Assembly (NCBI GenBank): GCA_000720995.1
Contig: JOEL01000040.1
Location: 1 to 57,633, forward strand
Reading direction: 5' to 3'
Source: Streptomyces celluloflavus
GTDB lineage: Bacteria; Actinomycetota; Actinomycetes; Streptomycetales; Streptomycetaceae
Length of the DNA: 57,633 nt
In this document: positions 9,242 through 17,017 of the stretch, piece by piece
Numbering within the stretch: position 1 is the first letter of the stretch
How the letters are laid out: each line of letters begins with the position of its first letter
Position numbers and translations under genes: made by a program
The notes under the pieces: generated by a model
The model's input: the letters and a program-made list of their open reading frames with translations, nothing else
Told to the model about the DNA's origin: nothing
Databases searched by the model: none

Positions 9242-9265
9242 GTGGCGGGGCGGCGGCCCCGCCAC
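9242..9265. terminator. Bidirectional terminator hairpin
   Basis: GTGGCGGGG (9242-9250) pairs perfectly with CCCCGCCAC (9257-9265) around a six-base loop. It lies between the convergent regulator (ends 9206) and oxidoreductase (ends 9282) genes. Confidence 0.7.
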
Positions 9266-9281
9266 GGCCGGCGGGGCCGGA

Positions 9282-10589
9282 TCAGGCCGCGGTGCGCAGG
9301 GTGTTCGGCTCCACCAGCGGCGGCAGACCGAAGTCCCGGAGCAGGGCGCGGGCGGCGCGGTGGCCCGAGTGCAGGGCGCCCTGGACGGTGCTGATGTCGC
9401 GGTGGTCGCCGCACACGTAGAGACCCGACAGCACCCGCACGGGCCGCTCCGGATCGTGCGGGACCGGCATCGCGGGCACCGCGTACGGGTCGTGATGGGC
9501 GGTCAGCAGCTGCCAGTCGTCGCCCGCGGCGCCGTAGATCCGGTCGAGCTGGGGCCGGACCGCTCCGTCGAGAACGGACAGCGGCAGCGAGGCCGCGGCG
9601 CCCAGCACGACGGTGGTGACCAGGGAACGGCCGGGCGGCGTCCGGGACGGGTCGATCGCGCCCGCGGCGTACGAGTACGCCACCGGGCCCTCCGTCGGGA
9701 GGACCAGCGCGGTGCCGTGGTACGGCGCGGTGCGCGCTCCGGTGGCGGTGCCCGCGGTGTGGTGCAGGACCGTCACCGGGTGGAACGCGGGCACCCGCAG
9801 CCCCGGCAGCAGTTCGGCCGCATCGCGCGCGCCGGTCGCCACCAGCACCGCCCGGCAGGGGATGAGACCGTGCTCGGCGGTGCGCACGCCGGTGGTGGAG
9901 ACGGCCGTGGCGCGGACGGAGGTGCGGACCGTACCGGGCGGCAGCGCGGCGGCAAGGAGTTCGGGGACGGCCGAGGCGCCGCCGGCCGGCAGGCACAGCC
10001 GGCCCTCGGCGAACGCGCGCAGGAGCTGCGCGGCACTGCGGCTGGAGCCGCGCAGCCGCGGATCGCAGAGCAGCGCGCCGAGCAGCGGGCGCAGGAACGC
10101 GTCGTGGCCGCGCGGTGGGAAGGCGGGGCGGCTCGCCAGGGCCTCACCGACCGGGCGGTCGGCGGGGGTGGGAGGGGCGGCCCGCTCGCCGTAGCGGTCG
10201 GTGTGCCGGTCCGGTCTGCGGTCGGTACGCCGGTCGGCGCGCGAGAGGGCGCGTGCCGCGGCCAGTGCGCCCCTTGTGCTTCGGGGCGCGCTGATGCGCT
10301 GCGCCCGTTGGCCGTTGTGGAGCCAGAGGCCGGCCGCGAACGGCCGCAGCGTCAGACCGCCGAGGCCGGGAATCCGGCGCAGTTCGGCGGCGGTGGCGAC
10401 CAGCGGCCGTCCGCCGCGGTCCAGCCGGAAGCCGTCGAGATCGTCCGTGGCGGCCCGGCCGCCGATCCGCGGGGCGGCCTCCAGCACGGTGACCGACAGG
10501 CCCGCGCCGGTCAGCTGCCGGGCGGCGGCGAGTCCGGCCGGGCCGGCCCCCACGATGACGACGTCCACGGCCGATGCGATACGCACCAC
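9282..10589 (-). CDS. NAD(P)/FAD-dependent oxidoreductase (amine oxidase/phytoene desaturase-like fold)
   Basis: A 435-residue flavoprotein. The N-terminal Rossmann motif is VVIVGAGPAGLAAARQL with the acidic end of the second strand in VTVLEAAPRIGGRA, typical of FAD-binding amine-oxidase-like enzymes. The C-terminal FAD motif is GLYVCGDHRDISTVQGALHS. The middle contains a low-complexity, Arg/Asp-rich insert (RTDRRPDRHTDRY at about residues 118-132) that probably varies between species. Two GTGs (10589 and 10586) follow GGGAGGGG. The substrate is unknown; related Streptomyces proteins are called protoporphyrinogen oxidase-like, but nothing here fixes that. It may be cotranscribed with nothing, since flanking genes are separated by 245 bases. 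Confidence 0.85.
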   Translation of the reverse strand: MVRIASAVDVVIVGAGPAGLAAARQLTGAGLSVTVLEAAPRIGGRAATDDLDGFRLDRGGRPLVATAAELRRIPGLGGLTLRPFAAGLWLHNGQRAQRISAPRSTRGALAAARALSRADRRTDRRPDRHTDRYGERAAPPTPADRPVGEALASRPAFPPRGHDAFLRPLLGALLCDPRLRGSSRSAAQLLRAFAEGRLCLPAGGASAVPELLAAALPPGTVRTSVRATAVSTTGVRTAEHGLIPCRAVLVATGARDAAELLPGLRVPAFHPVTVLHHTAGTATGARTAPYHGTALVLPTEGPVAYSYAAGAIDPSRTPPGRSLVTTVVLGAAASLPLSVLDGAVRPQLDRIYGAAGDDWQLLTAHHDPYAVPAMPVPHDPERPVRVLSGLYVCGDHRDISTVQGALHSGHRAARALLRDFGLPPLVEPNTLRTAA

Positions 10590-10834
10590 GTGCCCCTCCC
10601 GAGGTCGGTCCCGCCGGCCCCGCCCCGGGGCTGGCGCCCGGTGCGGCCGCGCGGGATGCCGAGATGTGTGCCCGAGACGGTAAGGGGGCCGGGCGGCGGC
10701 GGACAGGGGGCTCGCGGGGCGCGTCGGGGGTCGTCCCGGGGCACCGTCCGGCGGGGGAGCGGGGCGGGGCAGCCGGCGGGACCGGGGCGGCCGTTCCCGT
10801 CAGGGGCCGGTGCGGGCCACCGCCGTCGGCCGCC

Positions 10835-11749
10835 TCATGCCGCGCGGACCGCGTCCGCGATGCCGGGATGGGCGAACGTGAACCCGGAGGCCAGCAGCCG
10901 CGCCGGGACGACCCGCTGACTGCCGAGCACGTCCCCGGCGAACTCGCCGAGCGCGACCCGCAGCACCGGCGCCGGTACGGACAGGAGCGTGGGGCGGTGC
11001 AGGACGCGGCCCATGACGGCGGTGACCTCGCGGTTGGTGACCGGTTCCGGGGCGGTGAGGTTGACCGGTCCGGACAGGCCGTCGGTGTCGATCAGGTGGC
11101 GGAGCGCCGCCACCTGGTCCCGGAGGGAGATGAAGCTCCAGTACTGGCGGCCGTCGCCGAGCCGCCCGCCCAGGCCCAGGCGGAAGACCGGGAAGAGCCG
11201 GCCCCAGGCGCCGCCCGAACGCGCCACGACCAGGCCGGTGCGGGCGAACACGGTGCGGATACCTGCCTCCCGGGCGGGCGCCGCGGCCGCCTCCCAGTCG
11301 ACGCAGACCTCCGGCAGGAACCCCGTACCGGGCGGTGCGCTCTCGTCCGTCCGCCGGTCGCCGGTGTCGCCGTAGTAGCCGATCGCCGAACCGCAGACGA
11401 GGACCCGCGGCGGGGTGTCCATCGTGGCGAGGGCCGTGGCGAGGGCCCGGGTGCCCAGGACGCGGCTGTCGTGGATCTCGCGTTTGTAGGCCGCGGTCCA
11501 GCGGTGGTCGCCGACGCCCGCGCCGGCGAGATGGACCACCGCCCCGCAGCCGGCGAGCCCGGCGGTGTCCACCTCCTGGCGCCGCGGATCCCAGCGCACC
11601 TCGTCCGGGGCGGCGGGCGGGTGCCGGACGAGCCGGACGACGTCGTGGCCGCCCGCCGGGCCGCCGGGCCGGGCGCTGTCCCCGGCGCGCAGCGACCGTA
11701 CGAGCGCCGTGCCGATGAGACCGGTCGAGCCGGTGATCGCGATCCGCAT
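10835..11749 (-). CDS. TIGR01777 family NAD-dependent epimerase/dehydratase-like protein
   Basis: A 304-residue atypical SDR. The N-terminus MRIAITGSTGLIGTALVRSL carries the GxTGxxG nucleotide motif. Family motifs follow: VVHLAGAGVGDHRWT, RVLVCGSAIGYYGDTGDR, and the C-terminal RRVVPARLLASGFTF-like block (here SQRVVPARLLASG). Relatives in E. coli (YfcH) were once called cell-division inhibitor SulA homologues; the true reaction is not known. ATG 11749 is chosen because homology starts there. A DUF4240 gene lies upstream in the same direction, separated by a hairpin. Confidence 0.88.
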   Translation of the reverse strand: MRIAITGSTGLIGTALVRSLRAGDSARPGGPAGGHDVVRLVRHPPAAPDEVRWDPRRQEVDTAGLAGCGAVVHLAGAGVGDHRWTAAYKREIHDSRVLGTRALATALATMDTPPRVLVCGSAIGYYGDTGDRRTDESAPPGTGFLPEVCVDWEAAAAPAREAGIRTVFARTGLVVARSGGAWGRLFPVFRLGLGGRLGDGRQYWSFISLRDQVAALRHLIDTDGLSGPVNLTAPEPVTNREVTAVMGRVLHRPTLLSVPAPVLRVALGEFAGDVLGSQRVVPARLLASGFTFAHPGIADAVRAA

Positions 11750-11783
11750 GTGCCCATACTGCCCGCACCCCGTCCGCACCGCC

Positions 11784-11820
11784 GGGCGGGCCGTGGCGAC
11801 GCCACGCCGGTGGCCCGCCC
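11784..11820 (-). terminator. Nested hairpin, likely terminator of the DUF4240 gene
   Basis: GGGCGGGCC (11784-11792) pairs with GGCCCGCCC (11812-11820), and the enclosed sequence itself folds as GTGGC-GAC-GCCAC. It lies 140 bases beyond the DUF4240 stop and 35 bases upstream of the epimerase start, so it could also sit in the epimerase leader. Confidence 0.55.
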
Positions 11821-11959
11821 CAGGGCCTGTCGTCACCTTCCCGTCCGCCCCGCGACGCCCGGCACGCGCGCTCGCCGCACCGAGCGAAAGACCCGGTACT
11901 CCAGTACTCGGACGCCGCGGGGCCACCCTTCGGGCGACGACGGGAGGGGGCGACCGGCC

Positions 11960-12478
11960 CTACGGCCGGAAGCGGTCCCAGAGCCGTGGGAAGCGTTCCG
12001 CCAGGGCCCGGTCGTCGTCGAAGTCGAGGTAGGTGCCGAGCGGTTCGGGCGGCTGCGGGGGCAGGCCGAGGTCGGGCAGTACGGCGCCGGTCAGCTGCTC
12101 GTACGCTTCGTCGGCCGCGTAGCCCAGCTCCTCCGCGTCGCCGTCCACCGCCTCGTCGAAGTCGGCCACGAGGTCGGCGAGGCGGTCCGGATCGTGCAGT
12201 GCGCCCTCGAAGACCTCCCGGCCCTGGCCGATCAGCCAGCAGCGGAAGAAGTCGAACGCGTCGTCGCTCGCACCGCCCAGCATGATCCCCGCCGCCGCCC
12301 ACAGCTCCCAGGCGTACGCCCGGTTGTAGCGGGCCTCGAAATGGCGGGCGAAGTCCACGACGACGTCCGGGTCCCGCCCCGCCAACCGCTCGACCAGCAG
12401 GTCGGCCTGTTCCTCGGGGTCGCCCTCGGCGGCCTCGCGGGAACCGTCGATCAGTTCCCAGAACTCCGTCTCGTCCAT
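11960..12478 (-). CDS. DUF4240 domain protein
   Basis: A 172-residue acidic protein. It shows the DUF4240 pattern: MDETEFWELIDGSREAA at the start, VDFARHFEARYNRAYAWELW, AAGIMLGGASDDAFDFFRCWLIGQGREVFE, and the C-terminal DLGLPPQPPEPLGTYLDFDDD. The function of the family is unknown. ATG 12478 with GGAG five bases upstream is preferred over the adjoining GTG 12481. The gene is divergent from the sigma-like membrane gene. Confidence 0.85.
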   Translation of the reverse strand: MDETEFWELIDGSREAAEGDPEEQADLLVERLAGRDPDVVVDFARHFEARYNRAYAWELWAAAGIMLGGASDDAFDFFRCWLIGQGREVFEGALHDPDRLADLVADFDEAVDGDAEELGYAADEAYEQLTGAVLPDLGLPPQPPEPLGTYLDFDDDRALAERFPRLWDRFRP

Positions 12479-12665
12479 CACCGCTCCAGCATCCGCCCTG
12501 CCACCCGGGCCCGCACGCGGAAGACACCGGATGTGACCAGGGCGATATCCGCCGGTGTCCGCCGCCCGCCGGAGCGGTCCGCCGCCGGGTGACCGGCCCC
12601 GGATTCACTCGTTGGAAGGCGTGCAACGACGACATATCCCCCCACCCCGTGAAGGGCTGTTCAGC

Positions 12666-14606
12666 ATGCCCATGGACGAACGCACCCGGGCCGATGTCGA
12701 ACGGGCGGAGGCGGCCCTTGTCGAGCACTACCCACGGCTCGTCCGCCTCGCCTACCTCGTACTGCCCCCGCCGATGGGCCGCCACCGCCGGGTGCTCACC
12801 GCCCACGGCCTGGTCCAGCGGGCGCTGCCGCGGACCGGTCGCGGCCGGCCGGCCGGTGGGCCGCCCGGCGGGCCCGACCGGGCGCCGGCCACCGACTCCG
12901 GCTACGCCCTGGTGCGGCTGCGCACCCTGCGGCAGGCCCTGGCATACGAGCGGGTGCCGCGCCGTTGGCCCGCCCAGCTGCTGCCCGCGGTGCCCCTCGT
13001 CTGGGGGCTGCGGCTCTTCCCGCTGGCCGGTGGCGCCGACGAACTCGCCCTGGACCGGGCGCTGTCCGCGGTCGCGGCGCCGGTCCGGGCCGCCGTCGGG
13101 CTGTGGCATCTGGAGGGGCTGGACGAGGAGGGCACCGCCGCGGTGCTGGCGGCGGCCGGGGTCGAGGACCCGGCCGCGGCGCAGCGGGCGGCCGGACAGC
13201 TGGACCGGGCGGCCGGCGCCGGTGCCGGGGCGCTGCTGAACTCGGGCGAGTTCGACCCGTGCACGGTGCAGACCCGGCCGACGGATCTGCTGCGCCGTCG
13301 GCAGCGGGTGCGGGTGGCGGCCGCGGTGGCGGCGGTGGTGGCGGCCGGCGCGGTGGTGGCCGCCGTCCCGGGCGGCGACGGCGCGGCGTGGGAAACGGCC
13401 GGCCACCGGCCGGCCGCCACCGAGGCGCGGCAGGCGCTGGACCCGGGACGGCTGGTGCGCACCCCCGATGAGCGGTGGGCCGCCACCTCGCGGATGGACT
13501 TCACCGCCTGGCCCGCCCGGGGACGCGCCGCGGGCGACAAGGCGCTGCTGGGGCGGGCGCTGCGGGTCTGGGCGGCGCCGCCCGCCGGTACCCGGATCAC
13601 GGCGTCCGCCGGGACGTCCACCCGGCCGCCGGACCATCCGCCGCAGCTGCTCTACGCGGGCCTGATCGACAATGTGCGGGTGGTGGTCTGCCACGACGGC
13701 GAGCGGCTGGTGCGCTACGCGGAGCCGGCCGGGGCCACCCCGACACTGCACTTCGCACGGGTCGACGGCGCCGATCTGACGACCGGCGCCGCGCTGGTGA
13801 TCGGGCGCGGCGACGGCTGGCTGCGCTATCTGATCGCGCCGTGGGTCGCCGACACCGCCACCCGCGATCTGCTCGCGCCCCGCGCCCCGGACCGTCCGCT
13901 GCACATCGCCCCGGACGGTGTCACCGACCGGGTGCCGGCACCGCCGGCGGCGGGCGGCGGCTGCGGGCGGTGGCCGGTGGTCCGGTTCCGGTCCTCGGCG
14001 CGGATCGCGGCGCACCACTCCTTCCTCGTGACCGACCTCGGCGAGCCGGTGCCGGCGCACCTCACGTACCGGCCGCCGTCGGCCGACGGCGAGCCGCCCC
14101 GGGAGCCGGACGAGGCGACCGGCCACCCGGCGCTGCTGAGCTGGGCCCGTACCGCCTGTGCGCTGCGGTCGCTGCGCGGTTTGGGCGTACGGTCCGTCGG
14201 CAACTGGGAGTTCGCGCGGCAAGACCTCCCGGAGGGCGGCGGCAGCGCGACCTGGGTCTGTACCCGCGCGGACACCTGGCGCGGGTCCGGCCGGGTCACG
14301 GTGCGGCTCCAGCCGCCCGCCGCGCGCCCGGCCGACTCCGGGCGGATCGCCGGACGGGCCCGGGACACCGCAGCGTGCGGCCGCTTCGGCCGCCAGGTGG
14401 TCGGCGCCGTCCGCTGGCGGTCGGCGTCCGGGAGGTGGTACCTGCTCGCCGCGGGCAGCCGGGCGGTCACCGGTCTCGACGTCACCGGCGGGGTACGGGC
14501 CGCCACCGGGGAGGGCACGCTCGCCGTACCGGCCGCGCCGCAGACCCGTGCCGAGGTCGCGGGCCGGCTGCGGACCGGCGCCGGTCCGCGCGCGCTCCGG
14601 CCGTAG
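12666..14606 (+). CDS. Sigma-like domain fused to a membrane anchor and a large extracytoplasmic domain
   Basis: A 646-residue protein that I do not recognise as a named family. Residues 1-210 resemble a degenerate ECF sigma factor of the SigE-like type: a region 2-like start (HYPRLVRLAYLVLPPP) and a region 4-like helical block (LWHLEGLDEEGTAAVLAAAG). About 215-235 is a single membrane helix (VRVAAAVAAVVAAGAVVAAV). The remaining 410 residues would be outside the cell, with several cysteines (for example VVCHDGERLV, GGGCGRWP, TACALRS, WVCTRADTW). The start at ATG 12666 has only a moderate ribosome site (AAGGG). A hairpin at 14713-14737 follows. The arrangement suggests a membrane-tethered sensor or a decayed sigma factor rather than a working transcription factor; this is inference. 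Confidence 0.75.
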   Translation: MPMDERTRADVERAEAALVEHYPRLVRLAYLVLPPPMGRHRRVLTAHGLVQRALPRTGRGRPAGGPPGGPDRAPATDSGYALVRLRTLRQALAYERVPRRWPAQLLPAVPLVWGLRLFPLAGGADELALDRALSAVAAPVRAAVGLWHLEGLDEEGTAAVLAAAGVEDPAAAQRAAGQLDRAAGAGAGALLNSGEFDPCTVQTRPTDLLRRRQRVRVAAAVAAVVAAGAVVAAVPGGDGAAWETAGHRPAATEARQALDPGRLVRTPDERWAATSRMDFTAWPARGRAAGDKALLGRALRVWAAPPAGTRITASAGTSTRPPDHPPQLLYAGLIDNVRVVVCHDGERLVRYAEPAGATPTLHFARVDGADLTTGAALVIGRGDGWLRYLIAPWVADTATRDLLAPRAPDRPLHIAPDGVTDRVPAPPAAGGGCGRWPVVRFRSSARIAAHHSFLVTDLGEPVPAHLTYRPPSADGEPPREPDEATGHPALLSWARTACALRSLRGLGVRSVGNWEFARQDLPEGGGSATWVCTRADTWRGSGRVTVRLQPPAARPADSGRIAGRARDTAACGRFGRQVVGAVRWRSASGRWYLLAAGSRAVTGLDVTGGVRAATGEGTLAVPAAPQTRAEVAGRLRTGAGPRALRP

Positions 14607-14712
14607 TCCCGTCCCGGGGGCGGCGCCGCCGGGACCTCGTGGGGAAGCCGGGGCGAGCGGGCGGGAGAACGGACGAATGCCGGAGGGAAGACCTGGCGGA
14701 AAGCCCGACGGA

Positions 14713-14737
14713 AAACCCGACAGAAGGTGTCGGGTTT
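14713..14737 (+). terminator. Terminator hairpin
   Basis: AAACCCGAC (14713-14721) pairs perfectly with GTCGGGTTT (14729-14737) around seven bases, the right arm ending in TTT. It is about 105 bases beyond the sigma-like gene and 97 bases before the SDR start. It is preceded by near repeats of CCCGACGGAAA/CCCGACAGAA. Confidence 0.65.
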
Positions 14738-14833
14738 CGCTGCGAACGTCGACTTGTACGGCGGACGAACGGCGTACGGGGCACGGCGCAAGCCGCGCGG
14801 TGCCCGGTGCACGAACAGCGAGGAGTGGCGCAC

Positions 14834-15793
14834 GTGACGGAGCAGGCGGACGTGACGAGGCAGGCGGATGCGGCGGAGCAGGGGCGGCCACTGGCGGGGC
14901 GGGTGGCGCTGGTCGCGGGGGCGACCCGGGGCGCGGGACGGGCGATCGCCGTGGAGCTGGGCCGGGCCGGGGCCCTGGTGTATGTGACGGGGCGGACGAC
15001 CCGGGAGCGGGTCAGCGAGGTCGGGCGGGCCACCGAGACGATCGAGGAGACCGCGGAGCTGGTCACGGCGGCCGGCGGCACCGGGATCGCCGTACCGGCC
15101 GACCACCTCGAACCGGACCAGGTCAAGGCGCTCATCGCACGTGTCGACCGGGACCACGGACGGCTGGACGTGCTGGTCAACAGCGTCTGGGGCGGTGACC
15201 ATCTGCTGGAGTTCGACACCGCGCTGTGGGACCTCGATCTGGCCGACGGGCTGCGGATGCTCCGGCTCGGCGTTGAGAGCCACCTCGTCACCAGCCACTA
15301 CGCGCTGCCGCTGCTGATCCGGCGGCCCGGGGGGCTGGTCGTCGAGATGACGGACGGTACCGCCGCCTTCAACCGGACCTACCGCGGCAACCTCTGCTTC
15401 GACCTCACCAAGAACGCCGCGCACCGCGTCGCGTTCGGGCTCGCGGCCGAGCTGAAGAAGTACGGCGGCACGGCCGTCTCGCTCACCCCCGGTTTCCTGC
15501 GGTCCGAGGAGATGCTGGACCACTTCGGGGTGACGGAGGAGACCTGGCGCGACGCGGTGGCGCAGGAACCGCACTTCGCCGTCGCCGAGTCGCCGCTCCT
15601 GGTCGGCCGCGGCGTCGCCGCACTGGCCGCCGACGCGGACAAGGCGCGCTGGAGCGGCCGGTCGCTCTCCAGCGGCCAGTTGGCCAAGGAGTACGACTTC
15701 AACGACGCGGACGGCTCGCGGCCGGACGGCTTCGGCTACTTCGAGGAGGTGGTCCTGGGCGGGAAGGAGGGGAGCCCGGAGGACTACCGGTAG
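14834..15793 (+). CDS. Short-chain dehydrogenase/reductase
   Basis: A 319-residue SDR oxidoreductase. After a polar 20-residue leader it shows the cofactor motif ALVAGATRGAGRAIA (TGxxxGxG variant with Ala for the first Gly), the DxxD-like PADHLEPDQ, and the LDVLVNSVWGG strand. The catalytic region EMTDGT then TYRGNLCFDLTKNAAHR departs from the usual YxxxK (Y-R-G-N and a separate K), so the catalytic tetrad is atypical for classical SDRs. The start is GTG 14834 with AGGAG eight bases upstream. It is convergent with the WYL regulator, only six bases apart. Confidence 0.88.
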   Translation: MTEQADVTRQADAAEQGRPLAGRVALVAGATRGAGRAIAVELGRAGALVYVTGRTTRERVSEVGRATETIEETAELVTAAGGTGIAVPADHLEPDQVKALIARVDRDHGRLDVLVNSVWGGDHLLEFDTALWDLDLADGLRMLRLGVESHLVTSHYALPLLIRRPGGLVVEMTDGTAAFNRTYRGNLCFDLTKNAAHRVAFGLAAELKKYGGTAVSLTPGFLRSEEMLDHFGVTEETWRDAVAQEPHFAVAESPLLVGRGVAALAADADKARWSGRSLSSGQLAKEYDFNDADGSRPDGFGYFEEVVLGGKEGSPEDYR

Positions 15794-15799
15794 CGGCGG

Positions 15800-16804
15800 T
15801 CAGTCATAGAGCGCGGCGGTCCCCCGGGCGGCCGCCGCGAACCGCTCGCGCAGCGCGGGGGGCGCCAGCACCTCGCCCTCCGGGCCGAGCGCGAGCAGCT
15901 GGCTGTAGGCGATATCGGCGGACTCCACGGCCAGCGTGACGGTCAGCCGGCCGTGTTCGTCGGGCGGGCCCGCCTGCTCGATCGCCTCCCGCGCCGCCGC
16001 GCGCTCGGTGACGTACGGAAGCTGCCGGACCCCGCGCGCGGAGAGCCGCAGCACCACCTCCGCGCGCAGCAGCGAGCGGGCGAACTGCTCGGCCCGCGCC
16101 GCCCAGAACGCGGGCAGGTCGAAGGTCTCGTCGCGGGTGAAGCGCTCACCGGTGGCGGTGACGGCGGTGAAGCGGTCCACGCGGTAGACGCGGTAGGAAC
16201 CGGAACTGGCGGCGGGTGCGGGGGCGGCCACGGGGGTGCCGCCGGCGCGGGCCGCCAGATACCAGACCCCGGCCTTCAGCACGAGGCCGTACGGCTCCAG
16301 CTCCCGCTCGACCTCGCGGTCCTTGCGGTGGTAGCGGGCGGTCAGGCGGCGGTCGTCCCACACCGCGTCGGCGACGGCGGGCAGCAGAGCGGGGGTCGCG
16401 GGCTCCTGATACCAGGCGGGCGCGTCGAGATGGAAGCGCTGGGCGGCGCCCGCCGCGGCGTCCCGCAGTTCGGGCAGCAGCGCCGCGGACACCTTGAGCC
16501 GGGCGGCGGACGCGGCGTCCGCGAGGCCCATCTCGCGCAGGGCGGTGGGCACTCCGGAGAGGAAGAGCGCCTCCGCCTCGCTGCGGCCGAGGCCGGTGAG
16601 CCGGGTGCGGTAGCCGCCGATCAGACGGTAGCCGCCGGCCCGGCCGCGGTCGGCGTAGACGGGCACGCCGGCCTCGGAGAGGGAGAGGACGTCCCGGGCG
16701 ACCGTACGCTCCGAGACCTCCAGCTCGCGCGCCAGCTCGGCGGCCGTCATCGACGGCCGGGACTGGAGCAGCAACACCATCTTGATCAGCCGGGCAGCGC
16801 GCAT
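15800..16804 (-). CDS. YafY/WYL-family transcriptional regulator
   Basis: A 334-residue regulator with an N-terminal winged helix (MRAARLIKMVLLLQSRPSMT, then ELEVSERTVARDVLSLSEAG and the wing VYADRGRAGGYRLIGGY). A linker follows, then a WYL domain (LEPYGLVLKAGVWYLAAR, where the W-Y-L triad is clear) with a short Pro/Ala/Ser-rich insert, then the WCX C-terminal extension (RLSARGVRQLPYVTE). WYL proteins bind small or nucleic-acid ligands. The divergent partner is absent: the gene is convergent with an SDR that it might regulate. ATG 16804 marks the start of homology. Confidence 0.92.
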   Translation of the reverse strand: MRAARLIKMVLLLQSRPSMTAAELARELEVSERTVARDVLSLSEAGVPVYADRGRAGGYRLIGGYRTRLTGLGRSEAEALFLSGVPTALREMGLADAASAARLKVSAALLPELRDAAAGAAQRFHLDAPAWYQEPATPALLPAVADAVWDDRRLTARYHRKDREVERELEPYGLVLKAGVWYLAARAGGTPVAAPAPAASSGSYRVYRVDRFTAVTATGERFTRDETFDLPAFWAARAEQFARSLLRAEVVLRLSARGVRQLPYVTERAAAREAIEQAGPPDEHGRLTVTLAVESADIAYSQLLALGPEGEVLAPPALRERFAAAARGTAALYD

Positions 16805-16879
16805 GCCGTCATCATGCCGGGCGGTACTGACAACCACCGGTGGTCCGGGCGGCCGGGGAAGGGATCGCCGGTGATGGGT

Positions 16880-16923
16880 GGTACGGCCCGGCCGCCGCCT
16901 CGAAGGCGCGGCCGGGCCGTACC
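16880..16923 (-). terminator. Strong terminator hairpin after aceE
   Basis: The arms 16880-16895 (GGTACGGCCCGGCCGC) and 16908-16923 are perfect complements, and the 12-base loop adds a GCC/GGC pairing. It lies 95 bases beyond the aceE stop. Confidence 0.8.
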
Positions 16924-17017
16924 GGTGGAATCCCGTGCGAAGACCCCGGGCGCGGTGGTGATCTCCGCACGGGAGCGGGGCGGGCGGCATCCGGCGCCGG
17001 CCGGTGCCGCCCAGGTC

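Noticed and set aside
10800-14891. A 1363-codon open frame on the minus strand
   Set aside because: It runs antisense to the sigma-like gene and through the DUF4240 and epimerase genes in a wrong frame. Its composition (Arg/Pro/Gly/Ala) is typical of high-G+C shadow frames and it has no homology features.
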